A program made the position numbers and the translations under genes. Positions 43,227 through 51,395 of a DNA stretch of 64,000 bases are shown one piece after another (the stretch's first letter is position 1; every line of letters begins with the position of its first letter). Below the pieces are notes generated by a model that saw nothing but the letters and a program-made list of their open reading frames with translations, was not told the DNA's origin and made no database searches. The stretch covers positions 62,001 to 126,000 of the forward strand of contig JAIQFH010000005.1 of NCBI GenBank assembly GCA_020073385.1. Direction: 5' to 3'. This DNA comes from Terriglobia bacterium (GTDB lineage Bacteria; Acidobacteriota; Terriglobia; Terriglobales; Acidobacteriaceae).

Positions 43227-45761
43227 TTAAGGCTTCAGCCGCGCCTGTTCTGTCCGGTTGACGCGTGCCACGCGTGGTTCGGCGAGAGTTCCGGTGATCG
43301 TATAGGAACTGACTCCTGATCCCACCGGGACTCGCGCCACCTTGAAATCGATTTCTTTCTTCAACGTGGCAGTGCCGCTGACCTCGTAGCTTCCTTCCGG
43401 CGAGTCCAGTTCGCCTTCGCTGACTTCAATCGTGCCGGCGTGCAACTGAGCCTGCGCAGTGAACTTCCGGATCTTCAACGTCTCAGCATTTTCCCTGAAG
43501 AGCACGTGGGGGAGGCTTCCATCGACCACATCTACCTGCAGCGTCCCCTCGGCCGTTTGCCAGAAATCAGCAGAGCAAGGCCCTTGAATTTCGTAGCTCG
43601 TGCCAGCGGTGCCTTCGACCCAATCGTCCTTCATCAACCGGGAAATGTCTCCGAGGGAAATTCCCGTCAGACTGCCGCTGCCGTGGCACAGGGCAGGCTT
43701 CACGGCGAAGTCCGCTTGCCATTTTCCGTGATGCTTGCCGCCAAGCAGGTCCGCGTCCGCCGACGTGACCTCCAGCTTTCCGGCATCGAGGCTGACATTC
43801 GCCGACAGTTTCGAGGCGGTGATTCCGCGAAGCACAAAGCGATCGGCTGTGATGCGCCCCGATGCCCGCACCCGCGCCAACAGCGACGGTGCAGGCTGTG
43901 CGGTTCCCAACCGATACCAGGGCCGACTCTTCGGACTGCGATTCGCCCACTCGTTGGCTTGGCTCAGAGAGATCTCGTCCGTCGCGAGTTGGAAACGAAC
44001 CGGACACTTCTCTGGACTGCCGCAGCCGCGGGGTATTTCCAGCGATCCTTTCCAAACGGTCCCCGCAGCCTTCAGGTTTAACTTGCCAACGTGCACAATG
44101 TCCGGCGAGAGTTGCATTTCGGCCGAGGAGATCTCCACGGGTTCGGCCACACCACGAAGACCGAAGCGGACGTTCCTTAATTTTGCCGATCCCGTGACCT
44201 GCGGTCCTGCGAACGCAGCCGTTCCGCCCTGGCGCATCCACGATCCTGAAATTTGCAAGTTCAGTTGTGCGGTGCCTTCCGCCGCCGAGTTTAGCGTACG
44301 AATTCCAAATATTTTGGCCAAACGTAGAGTCCTGCCCACTTCGGCATCGCCCAGAATGGTGAAGCTATATCCGGAGCGGTCGACCCATCCGCGAACGGCA
44401 GCGCCTCCAGTGCGCGCACGATCGAGCGCGAACGGGCCCAACTCGAATTGCGCATGCGACGAAGTTTGCGTCCTAAATCGGCTTCTCGGAATGCTGGTCG
44501 TCGGGCCTGCCAGAATGATCGGAATCGTGGCCGGACCTAGTTCAACCTTTTCTGATTTAGAACTCAGGCGCAAGCCCGCAATCTCACCATGCCCCTCAAC
44601 TCGATAATGGGCACCGGAGGCAGCGTTCTCTGAAATCGAGAGCTTGCCTCCGAGCGTCCCTTCCAGCAGCAAATCCTCAGGCAGGTCTTTCTTCGCCCGT
44701 CGGGCGAGCGCGCCGATCGCGCTTGCGGGCAGATCCTGTGCAGTCACGGTGAGGTCGAATTTATGCCTGCCGGGAGGGCCCGCATTTCCTGTGATGGTGA
44801 GCAGTCCGACTCCCACGGGAGCCATGCAGGCGATCTGGTGGAACTCATGCTCCTGCGTACTATACTCCCCGTCGCAGCGTCCGGCCAGGCGCAGCGAGGT
44901 TCCGCTCGGTATGTCGTAGCGCCGGAAATCATCCGCAGCAACCGTGCTCGAGATTTTTAGCAGGGCGGGAGTTCCCGTGACCGTGGCGTCAAATCGAATG
45001 TCCCCACGCCAGCCCCGGTCTTTCCCGGTAAAGAATTGTGTCATCTGCCCCAACTGTGCCCGGGCCCACTCGATGTTGAACTGCACCGGAGTGTCGCGAA
45101 AAGTTCCCGCGCGTTGCCAGGTGCCGCTGAGCTGCAGTTGTCCGGTGTCGTTCAGATTCATGTCGCTGCGGAACGGCAGAGCCTTAAGCCGGACGCCCCA
45201 GGTATCTTCGGACTCCTGCCACAACGAAAAATCGGCATTGGTCAGCGCGTAGGGTTTTTTCTCCGGGCCATTCTTGAAATTGATCCGCCCCGATGTTCCC
45301 TGGATGTAAGGGAAACTCGGTCTCGGCTCCGACTTCATTTTTCCGGTGGGCGCCAGCGGCGTGTGCGCGGCGCGCTCCAGCAGGCCCTGAAGGTTCCATC
45401 CTCCGCCTAGGTGGTGCACGAGGTTGAGACTCGGCTCTGTCAGGTCCAGTTTCGATACTTCGAGCTTTCCTCGCAGCAACGAACGCAGGCGAAGATCGGC
45501 CGTTACCGCGCTTGCCCGCAGGATGGGCTCAGAGCCGAACGCGGGATCGTCGTACACGACCAGATTCTCCAGATCAAACCCGGGTTGAGGCAGCAGCCGA
45601 ATGTGAACCGAGCCGAGATCGACGGGACGGCCTACGCCCGCACTGAGAGACGTGATGATCCTGGATTTCAGGCGGGAAGCGCCAGGTCGCACGAGGAACA
45701 GCACCAGCAGCACGAACACAGTCACCGCTGCAACACGGCGTTTGGAGGAGAATATCTTCAC
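43227..45761 (-). CDS. AsmA-like outer-membrane assembly/transport protein
   Basis: An 844-residue protein anchored by one N-terminal helix (about 10-26, VAAVTVFVLLVLFLV), with the rest in the periplasm. Residues 40-130 match the AsmA N-terminus (GRPVDLGSVHIRLLPQPGFD, then LTEPSLNLV). The long beta-rich body and C-terminal AsmA_2-like region (DADLLGGKHHGKWQADF, GTAGTSYEIQGP) fit the bridge-like lipid-transfer and assembly proteins of Gram-negative envelopes. It may affect phospholipid movement to the outer membrane. It ends the leftward run that includes two signal peptidases and RNase III. Confidence 0.82.
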   Translation of the reverse strand: MKIFSSKRRVAAVTVFVLLVLFLVRPGASRLKSRIITSLSAGVGRPVDLGSVHIRLLPQPGFDLENLVVYDDPAFGSEPILRASAVTADLRLRSLLRGKLEVSKLDLTEPSLNLVHHLGGGWNLQGLLERAAHTPLAPTGKMKSEPRPSFPYIQGTSGRINFKNGPEKKPYALTNADFSLWQESEDTWGVRLKALPFRSDMNLNDTGQLQLSGTWQRAGTFRDTPVQFNIEWARAQLGQMTQFFTGKDRGWRGDIRFDATVTGTPALLKISSTVAADDFRRYDIPSGTSLRLAGRCDGEYSTQEHEFHQIACMAPVGVGLLTITGNAGPPGRHKFDLTVTAQDLPASAIGALARRAKKDLPEDLLLEGTLGGKLSISENAASGAHYRVEGHGEIAGLRLSSKSEKVELGPATIPIILAGPTTSIPRSRFRTQTSSHAQFELGPFALDRARTGGAAVRGWVDRSGYSFTILGDAEVGRTLRLAKIFGIRTLNSAAEGTAQLNLQISGSWMRQGGTAAFAGPQVTGSAKLRNVRFGLRGVAEPVEISSAEMQLSPDIVHVGKLNLKAAGTVWKGSLEIPRGCGSPEKCPVRFQLATDEISLSQANEWANRSPKSRPWYRLGTAQPAPSLLARVRASGRITADRFVLRGITASKLSANVSLDAGKLEVTSADADLLGGKHHGKWQADFAVKPALCHGSGSLTGISLGDISRLMKDDWVEGTAGTSYEIQGPCSADFWQTAEGTLQVDVVDGSLPHVLFRENAETLKIRKFTAQAQLHAGTIEVSEGELDSPEGSYEVSGTATLKKEIDFKVARVPVGSGVSSYTITGTLAEPRVARVNRTEQARLKP

Positions 45762-45788
45762 CGCACTCTCACCGAGGATCCGAGCGGT

Positions 45789-46586
45789 TCATTGGACGCT
45801 TCGCAGCGTCCGCTTCCAGCGTGTCTCGTCAAAGAAATGAAGAATTACCTTGCCGAGGAGAAACTTAGCCCGATCGCTCCACTCCGTCTTGAGGTACTGG
45901 TCATCGGGAGTATTAAAAGACCAGTAGATGAACATTGGCCGTCCGATGACATTTTCTTTGGGAATGAATCCCCAATAACGGCTGTCCAGACTGACGCCAC
46001 GATGATCGCCCATGGCGAAATAATGGTTAGGCGGAACTACGATGTCGTCACCCTGGATGTATTGCGGCATGTCGATCGCCCAGTTCGTCCACACATTCGG
46101 ATCGTCGCCGGGTGGAACCGCCGGAAAATTATTGCGGTAGACATCGGCCGGGTTATCTCTGTCCGTGTCGAGATATTTGATTTCATCCAGCGGTTGGCCG
46201 TTGCGAAACACTACGCCGTTCCGCAGGTGGATCTTATCTCCCGGTAAGCCGATGATCCGCTTCACGACATAGAGTCCCGGAGTCTGGGGCGACAAGAACA
46301 CCACGATGTCGCGAAAATGGATATCGCGGTAGGGAAGCAGCGGCCCAACCCATCCACTCTTGGGCGCAAACTGGACCCGATTGACGAAAACGTGGTCGCC
46401 GATCAGCAGCGTATTCTCCATCGAACTGGATGGAATCTCAAACGCCTGCACCACAAACGTAATGATGAAAAGCCCGGTCACCAGCACCGCGGCTAGCGAC
46501 GAAAGAAACTCAACCGTAGTCTCTTTCGGCTTTTCTTCTGCGCCGTTCTTTTCTGCCTTAGCCAGCTTTTCTTCTTTCTTCGCCAC
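45789..46586 (-). CDS. lepB: Signal peptidase I, copy 1
   Basis: A 265-residue inner-membrane protease that removes signal peptides. A Lys/Glu-rich lead is followed by one membrane helix (about 33-49) and the catalytic Ser55 in IPSSSMENTL. The catalytic Lys106 lies in VVKRIIGLPGDK, and the late motif is YFAMGDHRGVSLDSRYWG. The second copy at 46695 has the same core, so the gene pair arose by duplication. The gap between them holds a repeat hairpin. Confidence 0.92.
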   Translation of the reverse strand: MAKKEEKLAKAEKNGAEEKPKETTVEFLSSLAAVLVTGLFIITFVVQAFEIPSSSMENTLLIGDHVFVNRVQFAPKSGWVGPLLPYRDIHFRDIVVFLSPQTPGLYVVKRIIGLPGDKIHLRNGVVFRNGQPLDEIKYLDTDRDNPADVYRNNFPAVPPGDDPNVWTNWAIDMPQYIQGDDIVVPPNHYFAMGDHRGVSLDSRYWGFIPKENVIGRPMFIYWSFNTPDDQYLKTEWSDRAKFLLGKVILHFFDETRWKRTLRSVQ

Positions 46587-46626
46587 AGTCGCTTTCGTCT
46601 ACTCGAATGTTCGTTTTGGTCTCGTG

Positions 46627-46654
46627 GAAGAGCGGCCCTTCAGGGCCGCGTCAG
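46627..46654. repeat. GAAGAGCGGCCCTtcAGGGCCGCGTCAG hairpin (copy at 36902)
   Basis: This matches the element at 36902 except in the loop. It lies between the two signal peptidase genes. Confidence 0.65.
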
Positions 46655-46694
46655 CCGCACCCCACAAGGGGATTTAACCCCGGGACCCGATCAA

Positions 46695-47582
46695 TCAGTG
46701 TACCAGCCGCAGAGTCCGGTTCCACCGCGTGATCTGAAACAGATGGGTGACCGCGTATGCCAGATGATAGAGCCGCCCGCTCAAACTTGAGGATGGATTC
46801 CGGTCCCAGTCCTGTACCGACCAGTAGATCACCAGAGGTCTTCCAATAATATTCTCCTGCGGAACGAAGCCCCAGTAGCGGCTGTCCTGGCTGTCATCGC
46901 GGTTGTCGCCCATCACGAAATAGTGCCCTTGCGGAATAATCAATTCCCCGTCTTCCACCAGTTTCCGCATCTGTAGCCACCACGAGCCTTCCATGTTGGC
47001 CGCCGGAATATCGGTTCTGGGGAAGTCGTCCCGGTAAAGGTTATTGGCCGGCTCCAGAAAATGCACGTACGGCTCGTCGATGGGCTTGCCGTTGATGAAA
47101 ACCCGTTTGTTCACCATGCGCAGCCGGTCTCCGGGCAGCCCGATCACTCGCTTCACAAAATGCTGCTGCGGGTCGACCGGATAATGGAACACGATGATAT
47201 CCCGGCGCGCGATCTTCTGATACGGCATGAGGTGATCGCCTGGCCCCGTTCCTCCGTAGCAAAGCTTGTTCACCAGCAGGTAATCGCCGACCAGCAGCGT
47301 ATTCTCCATCGATTCCGACGGGATCTGGAATGCCTGCACGATAAATGTAATCACAAAGATCGCTATCACCACCGTGCCCATGAGCGATTGCAGGGAACTG
47401 ATCAAGTCTGATCCAAAGCTGCTGGTAACTCTGCGATGGGAAACGGGCGCCGGCTGAGATGGAGAGAGCGCGGGAGCGGCCGTAGGCCCGCTGGAAGCCG
47501 CGACCTCGACCGGCAGATCCGCCGGACTTGGCACGGGCCCCGGCTCGGGCTGCGAAACGATGGGCTGGTTTACGGAATCCAT
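46695..47582 (-). CDS. lepB: Signal peptidase I, copy 2
   Basis: A 295-residue protease with a Pro/Ala-rich cytosolic lead of about 50 residues and one membrane helix (about 68-86). The catalytic Ser91 is in IPSESMENTL and Lys144 in HFVKRVIGLPGDR. The late motif is YFVMGDNRDDSQDSRYWG, with the usual Asn that copy 1 lacks (DHRGVSLD). It starts 9 bp after the RNase III gene, so it is co-transcribed with it. The two copies may differ in substrate preference. Confidence 0.92.
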   Translation of the reverse strand: MDSVNQPIVSQPEPGPVPSPADLPVEVAASSGPTAAPALSPSQPAPVSHRRVTSSFGSDLISSLQSLMGTVVIAIFVITFIVQAFQIPSESMENTLLVGDYLLVNKLCYGGTGPGDHLMPYQKIARRDIIVFHYPVDPQQHFVKRVIGLPGDRLRMVNKRVFINGKPIDEPYVHFLEPANNLYRDDFPRTDIPAANMEGSWWLQMRKLVEDGELIIPQGHYFVMGDNRDDSQDSRYWGFVPQENIIGRPLVIYWSVQDWDRNPSSSLSGRLYHLAYAVTHLFQITRWNRTLRLVH

Positions 47583-47591
47583 GAATCCTAC

Positions 47592-48389
47592 TTAATCCAC
47601 CGGCTGCGGCGAACGTGCCGCTTTCCCTTCCGTATCCTTCGGCCGCGATGCGAGGTACGTCAGCAACTGCCGTGCGGCATCTTGTTCGGCAGTCTTCTTG
47701 GTTGAACCTTGCGCGCGTCCAACAAATTCCGGATTGCGGCTCTCGCGAGTGTGCAGGCGGGCTTCCACGGTAAACGTCTTGCTGTGCTCCGGCCCCGCTT
47801 CCTCGACCAGGACATACGCTGGTTGCGGCAGTCCCAGGCTTTGCACAGCCTCCTGCAGCGCCGACTTGAAATCGGTGATGGGCAGGCTTCCGCCGCCGCG
47901 TTCCATCCGCTCCAACTCGGGCGCAATCACATTGCGTAGAACAAACTCGCGCGCCACTTCCAGCCCGCCATCAAGATAAATCGCCGCCAGAATGGCCTCC
48001 AACGCATCTACCAGCAGGGCCGTCTTGCCACGTCCGCCACTCTTTTCCTCGCCACGTCCCAGGCGGAGGTAATGGCCCAACTCCAACTGCTGAGCCACCT
48101 GAATCAAATGCCGCTCACTCACCAGGTGCGCCCGCAGTTTCGAAAGTTCCCCTTCTCGAAAATGCGGGAAGCGTTGAAACAATTCTTCACTGGTCACCAG
48201 AGCCAGCACCGCATCTCCCAGAAACTCCAATTGCTCGTTGTCGCTGACCTTGTACTTGCTTTCGCCGGCCTGCTGCGCCTCGATTTCGCGCGCCTGTGAA
48301 CTATGCGTGACCGCCTGCTCGATCATCGCCCGCCGCCGGAAATGGTAGCCGAGCCCTGCCTCCAGCGCCGTGATTTCCCGTTCCTTCAT
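47592..48389 (-). CDS. rnc: Ribonuclease III
   Basis: A 265-residue double-strand-specific endonuclease that processes rRNA precursors and regulatory RNA. The catalytic domain contains DNEQLEFLGDAVLALV, the family signature with the Mg-binding Glu and Asp, and VDALEAILAAIYLDGG, the second acidic site. A dsRNA-binding domain from about 180 to 250 shows FKSALQEAVQSLG and GRAQGSTKKTAEQDAARQLL. I use the ATG at 48389; a TTG seven codons earlier is possible. rnc next to lepB is a common arrangement. Confidence 0.93.
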   Translation of the reverse strand: MKEREITALEAGLGYHFRRRAMIEQAVTHSSQAREIEAQQAGESKYKVSDNEQLEFLGDAVLALVTSEELFQRFPHFREGELSKLRAHLVSERHLIQVAQQLELGHYLRLGRGEEKSGGRGKTALLVDALEAILAAIYLDGGLEVAREFVLRNVIAPELERMERGGGSLPITDFKSALQEAVQSLGLPQPAYVLVEEAGPEHSKTFTVEARLHTRESRNPEFVGRAQGSTKKTAEQDAARQLLTYLASRPKDTEGKAARSPQPVD

Positions 48390-48447
48390 AGGTAGAGACG
48401 TTGCTTGCAACGTCTTGCTTCGAACGTCTCGCGCGAACGTCCCGGGG

Positions 48448-49320
48448 CTAATTCTTCGGGGGTGTCGCAGCCTGTCCGGAACTGCCGCCGGGTGTGTATT
48501 TCAGCAGGCGATCCTGCTCCTGCCGCGCTGCCTTTCCGGCAGGCGAGTCGGGGCTATCCTTCGTCAGGTCTACCGCCTGCTGTGCCGCCTTCAAGGCCTC
48601 TGGAATCTTATTCTGGAAGTCGAGCGACAGAGCCAGGTGGTACACCGCGACCACGTCCGGCGACTGCGGCAGCGCGTCAATCGACTTCCTTAGATTTGCT
48701 TCAGCTTCCGGCCAGTTGCTGGCCTTGTACGCAGCCATCCCGATGACAAAGTAGGCCTGAGAGCGGATGAAGTTCTTGTAGTTCTTCAGTTGCTCCTCTG
48801 GATATCCCGCCGTCGGTACGTCCGTGTCTACCGTCACCAGGGCGCGTTCGGCACCTTTCTTGGCTTCGGCTAGACGCTGGTCCTTGTCCAGATTGTCGTC
48901 TTTTGTCTGGTCGACTTCTACCTGGGCCTGTGCTACCAGCGCTTCAGGATCATCCGGATCGATTACCAGCACTTTCTTTGCTATCTCATCCGTCTTGGCC
49001 GTGTTGTTAACCTGCTCATATCGAGCCATGGCCGCCTTGTAGACAATCGTGCGCACCTCGCTTGCAGGATACTTCGCCGCAAAATCATTAGCCGCTTTCT
49101 CGCATTCCGCAGGGTCAGCTACCTTAACCGCTGCTTGGTACGCCGCATATTCTTCCTGGCTGTTCACCTTCGGCGGACGCTTTCCCTGTGGAGCCGCGGC
49201 CTGCCCCGCTCCTTGTCCGGCTGCCTGCCCTGCGGGAGGATTCTGCGCTGCCGGTTTGTCCTGCCCCCAACTCCAAACGCAGATTGCGAGTACTGCCACG
49301 ATGATCGCTGTGCGCTTCAT
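48448..49320 (-). CDS. Exported TPR protein
   Basis: A 290-residue protein with a signal peptide (MKRTAIIVAVLAICVWSWGQ) and a Gln/Pro/Ala-rich linker. An all-helical region follows with TPR-like repeats, for example QAYFVIGMAAYKASNWPEAE and VAVYHLALSLDFQNKIPEAL. It is probably periplasmic and acts as a protein-binding scaffold. The ATG at 49320 has GAGGAG 7 nt upstream, so the longer frame is not used. A second exported TPR-like protein lies 177 bp upstream on the same strand. Confidence 0.75.
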   Translation of the reverse strand: MKRTAIIVAVLAICVWSWGQDKPAAQNPPAGQAAGQGAGQAAAPQGKRPPKVNSQEEYAAYQAAVKVADPAECEKAANDFAAKYPASEVRTIVYKAAMARYEQVNNTAKTDEIAKKVLVIDPDDPEALVAQAQVEVDQTKDDNLDKDQRLAEAKKGAERALVTVDTDVPTAGYPEEQLKNYKNFIRSQAYFVIGMAAYKASNWPEAEANLRKSIDALPQSPDVVAVYHLALSLDFQNKIPEALKAAQQAVDLTKDSPDSPAGKAARQEQDRLLKYTPGGSSGQAATPPKN

Positions 49321-49497
49321 GCGTTCTCCTCGACCCAAACATCCTTCATTTTCATTGGAATCCTGCAACGTGCATTCTATCGCAGCAGCACCGCTGGGTG
49401 CCCCATCCCTTGTCCCGCCGTTGTTTGGCAGGACAGGGTGGGGACTTTGACTTTCTCCAGTAGTGCCGTTCTGTCGTAGCGCCGGCGTTTGGCGGGC

Positions 49498-51234
49498 CTA
49501 TTTCGCTGACTCCTGCGGCTTCGTCTTGGCTGGAGGCTCGTACGCCGCCTGCAACCCGCGCTCAGCCGCGGCCTTTGCTTCCGGCAAATCTGCTCCTGTA
49601 CTCAGGGCCGCCCGATATTCATTCAACGCGGCGTCCCGGTCCGGCGGATCCTTCATATCCAGCATCCGCCCTAGATACACATGCGACCACGCGACAACTT
49701 TCGGATCTTTGGTTGCCTGAATGGCCTTATGGAAATTATCCGCCGCTCCGTCCGGATTTTTATTTGCCACCGCTACCTGCGCCAGGATAAAGAGCGCCCG
49801 TCCTTCGTCCCCGATCTTCTTATCCAGAGCCTGTTGCGCCAGTTCCTGCGCTCCCTTGGGATCGCCCGCCGCCAGCCGCTTTTCGGCCGTCACCAGCATT
49901 CGCCGGTCTTCCAGCCGCGACAATTGCACCAGTTCGGGCGCGGTATTACGGGCAAACTGCACCTCACTCGCCGCCTTTTGCTGCTGCTTGATATCGATCG
50001 CATACAGGATGTCGGAGTACGCTGTCCGCAGCCCCGCCGGATCCTTCTCAAATGCCACGATTGCGTTATAGAAGTATTTGGTCAGGATATAGCCCTGCTT
50101 CTCCGCGTCATCCACAGCCTGCAGCCGCATGGCTTCGGCGGTCTGCTTCGTGCCTGAGGTTCGGATCTCAATCGCCCGCACCAGGCACTCGGTGACCAGC
50201 AGCGAAATGTCGGTCTTGAAGGTCTCCTCCAGCGGCGCCCGCTTGACTGATTGCAGCAACGGTTCCAGCCGCTTGATCGCAGTGAAGTGCTTCTCCGCCA
50301 TCGGATCGAGCAGGTAGTGCAGATATGTATGCCGGATCTGTGGCATCTTCAGCGGATCGACGCTCGACGGGTCCGGCGAAGGGAATACGACGACGTAGTA
50401 ATCGGTGCCGTAGTTGCGGGCGTTCGCCTCATTCGGATCGCCCATGAAATCGAGCAGAACGGTGAACGTTCTCCCGAGATATCCGCCGGACTGCAACTTC
50501 AAGTAGATGTCGGTATCGAAGACCATTTTCTGCAGCGGCACGTGATAGCGCGCCACCAAGGCCGCGTAACTCGCCCGGTGCGCCTCCCAGATGGAGTGCA
50601 GTGCCGCCTTGTCGTAAAAGCGCTCAAGCAACGCCCCAAACGCCGCAATAGGCACGGCATCCGGAGGCATGTCGTCCTCCTTCACCCGCGGCAGAAAATG
50701 CGGAGGTCCCTGCAGATAGAGCGCCAGTGACACGAATTGCGACAGATCGTGCTGCGGATCTTTCCCCTTGCGCGCCTGATACCAGTCGCACATGGACGCC
50801 AGCGCCGCCTGCGCCTCTTCGTTGAAACGCAGATTCTTCTGCACCTCCGCCCGGACGTTCAACCGCTGCGCGTCCGAGACGTTCAGATCGACGTCGTATC
50901 CGCACGAGTTCATTGCGGTGAGCACGCTGAACAGCGTCTCGCTGGTGTCGAGAGTGATCGGGTTCTGGGGCGCAGCTTGGGGCTGAGCCTGGGGTGGAGT
51001 TTTGGGCTGAGTCTGCGGTTGAGCTTGGGGCTGAGTCTGCGGCGGAGCTTGGTCCTCAGGCTTGCTTTCGGTCTGGTTCGGGGCCTGGCCTTGAGCAAGG
51101 CAGACAACCGCAAGCAGCCCTGCCAGAGCCGCAATCAGAAATATTCGAAGTCCAATACTGAGAAAACGACTCAGGAATCCCTCCCGCAGAATGGCCGCAC
51201 GCCCGGCTAGCAATAGAAGATAGGCGGAGAACAT
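49498..51234 (-). CDS. Large exported helical/TPR protein with a PQ-rich linker
   Basis: A 578-residue protein of unknown function. A hydrophobic segment at about 24-46 looks like an uncleaved signal or anchor. Residues about 55-92 are a Pro/Gln/Thr run made of imperfect QPQTQPK-type units. The middle (about 95-400) is helical and unrecognised, with paired motifs such as MCDWYQARKGKDPQHDLSQF. The last 150 residues hold TPR-like repeats (ALFILAQVAVANKNPDGAAD, WSHVYLGRMLDMKDPPDRDA). Starts further inside are possible. It may work with the neighbouring TPR protein or the TonB-dependent receptor upstream. Confidence 0.68.
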   Translation of the reverse strand: MFSAYLLLLAGRAAILREGFLSRFLSIGLRIFLIAALAGLLAVVCLAQGQAPNQTESKPEDQAPPQTQPQAQPQTQPKTPPQAQPQAAPQNPITLDTSETLFSVLTAMNSCGYDVDLNVSDAQRLNVRAEVQKNLRFNEEAQAALASMCDWYQARKGKDPQHDLSQFVSLALYLQGPPHFLPRVKEDDMPPDAVPIAAFGALLERFYDKAALHSIWEAHRASYAALVARYHVPLQKMVFDTDIYLKLQSGGYLGRTFTVLLDFMGDPNEANARNYGTDYYVVVFPSPDPSSVDPLKMPQIRHTYLHYLLDPMAEKHFTAIKRLEPLLQSVKRAPLEETFKTDISLLVTECLVRAIEIRTSGTKQTAEAMRLQAVDDAEKQGYILTKYFYNAIVAFEKDPAGLRTAYSDILYAIDIKQQQKAASEVQFARNTAPELVQLSRLEDRRMLVTAEKRLAAGDPKGAQELAQQALDKKIGDEGRALFILAQVAVANKNPDGAADNFHKAIQATKDPKVVAWSHVYLGRMLDMKDPPDRDAALNEYRAALSTGADLPEAKAAAERGLQAAYEPPAKTKPQESAK

Positions 51235-51286
51235 TAATAAGTTTAAGGGCTTGAGGGCAGAGGGTCAAACGGGAGGAGCGAAGGAT

Positions 51287-51312
51287 GTGGAGACAACCGC
51301 CTTCGGCTGTCC
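51287..51312. repeat. GTGGAGACAACCGCCTTCGGCTGTCC palindrome
   Basis: This is a copy of the GGACAGCCGCC family with one mismatch in the left arm (ACAACC). It is followed by the small hairpin GTCGAGC-gaa-GCTCGAC. Confidence 0.55.
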
Positions 51313-51340
51313 GTCGAGCGAAGCTCGACTGTCGTCACCA

Positions 51341-51371
51341 AAAGAAAAGGGAGGCTCAGGCTGAGCCTCCC
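51341..51371 (-). terminator. Rho-independent terminator of the TonB-dependent receptor gene
   Basis: On the minus strand GGGAGGCTCA-gcc-TGAGCCTCCC is a perfect 10-bp stem followed directly by TTTTCTTTT. It begins about 25 nt after the receptor stop codon. Confidence 0.85.
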
Positions 51372-51395
51372 CCAAGTTAGCAAAAACCCAACCGC

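Noticed and set aside
50975-51055. Possible CRISPR-like or satellite array in the PQ-rich stretch
   Set aside because: The repeats are in frame in the TPR protein and encode its Pro/Gln linker; there are no spacers.
51341-51371. REP-type repeat instead of terminator
   Set aside because: The perfect stem followed by TTTTCTTTT on the receptor strand fits a rho-independent terminator, and I see no second copy.
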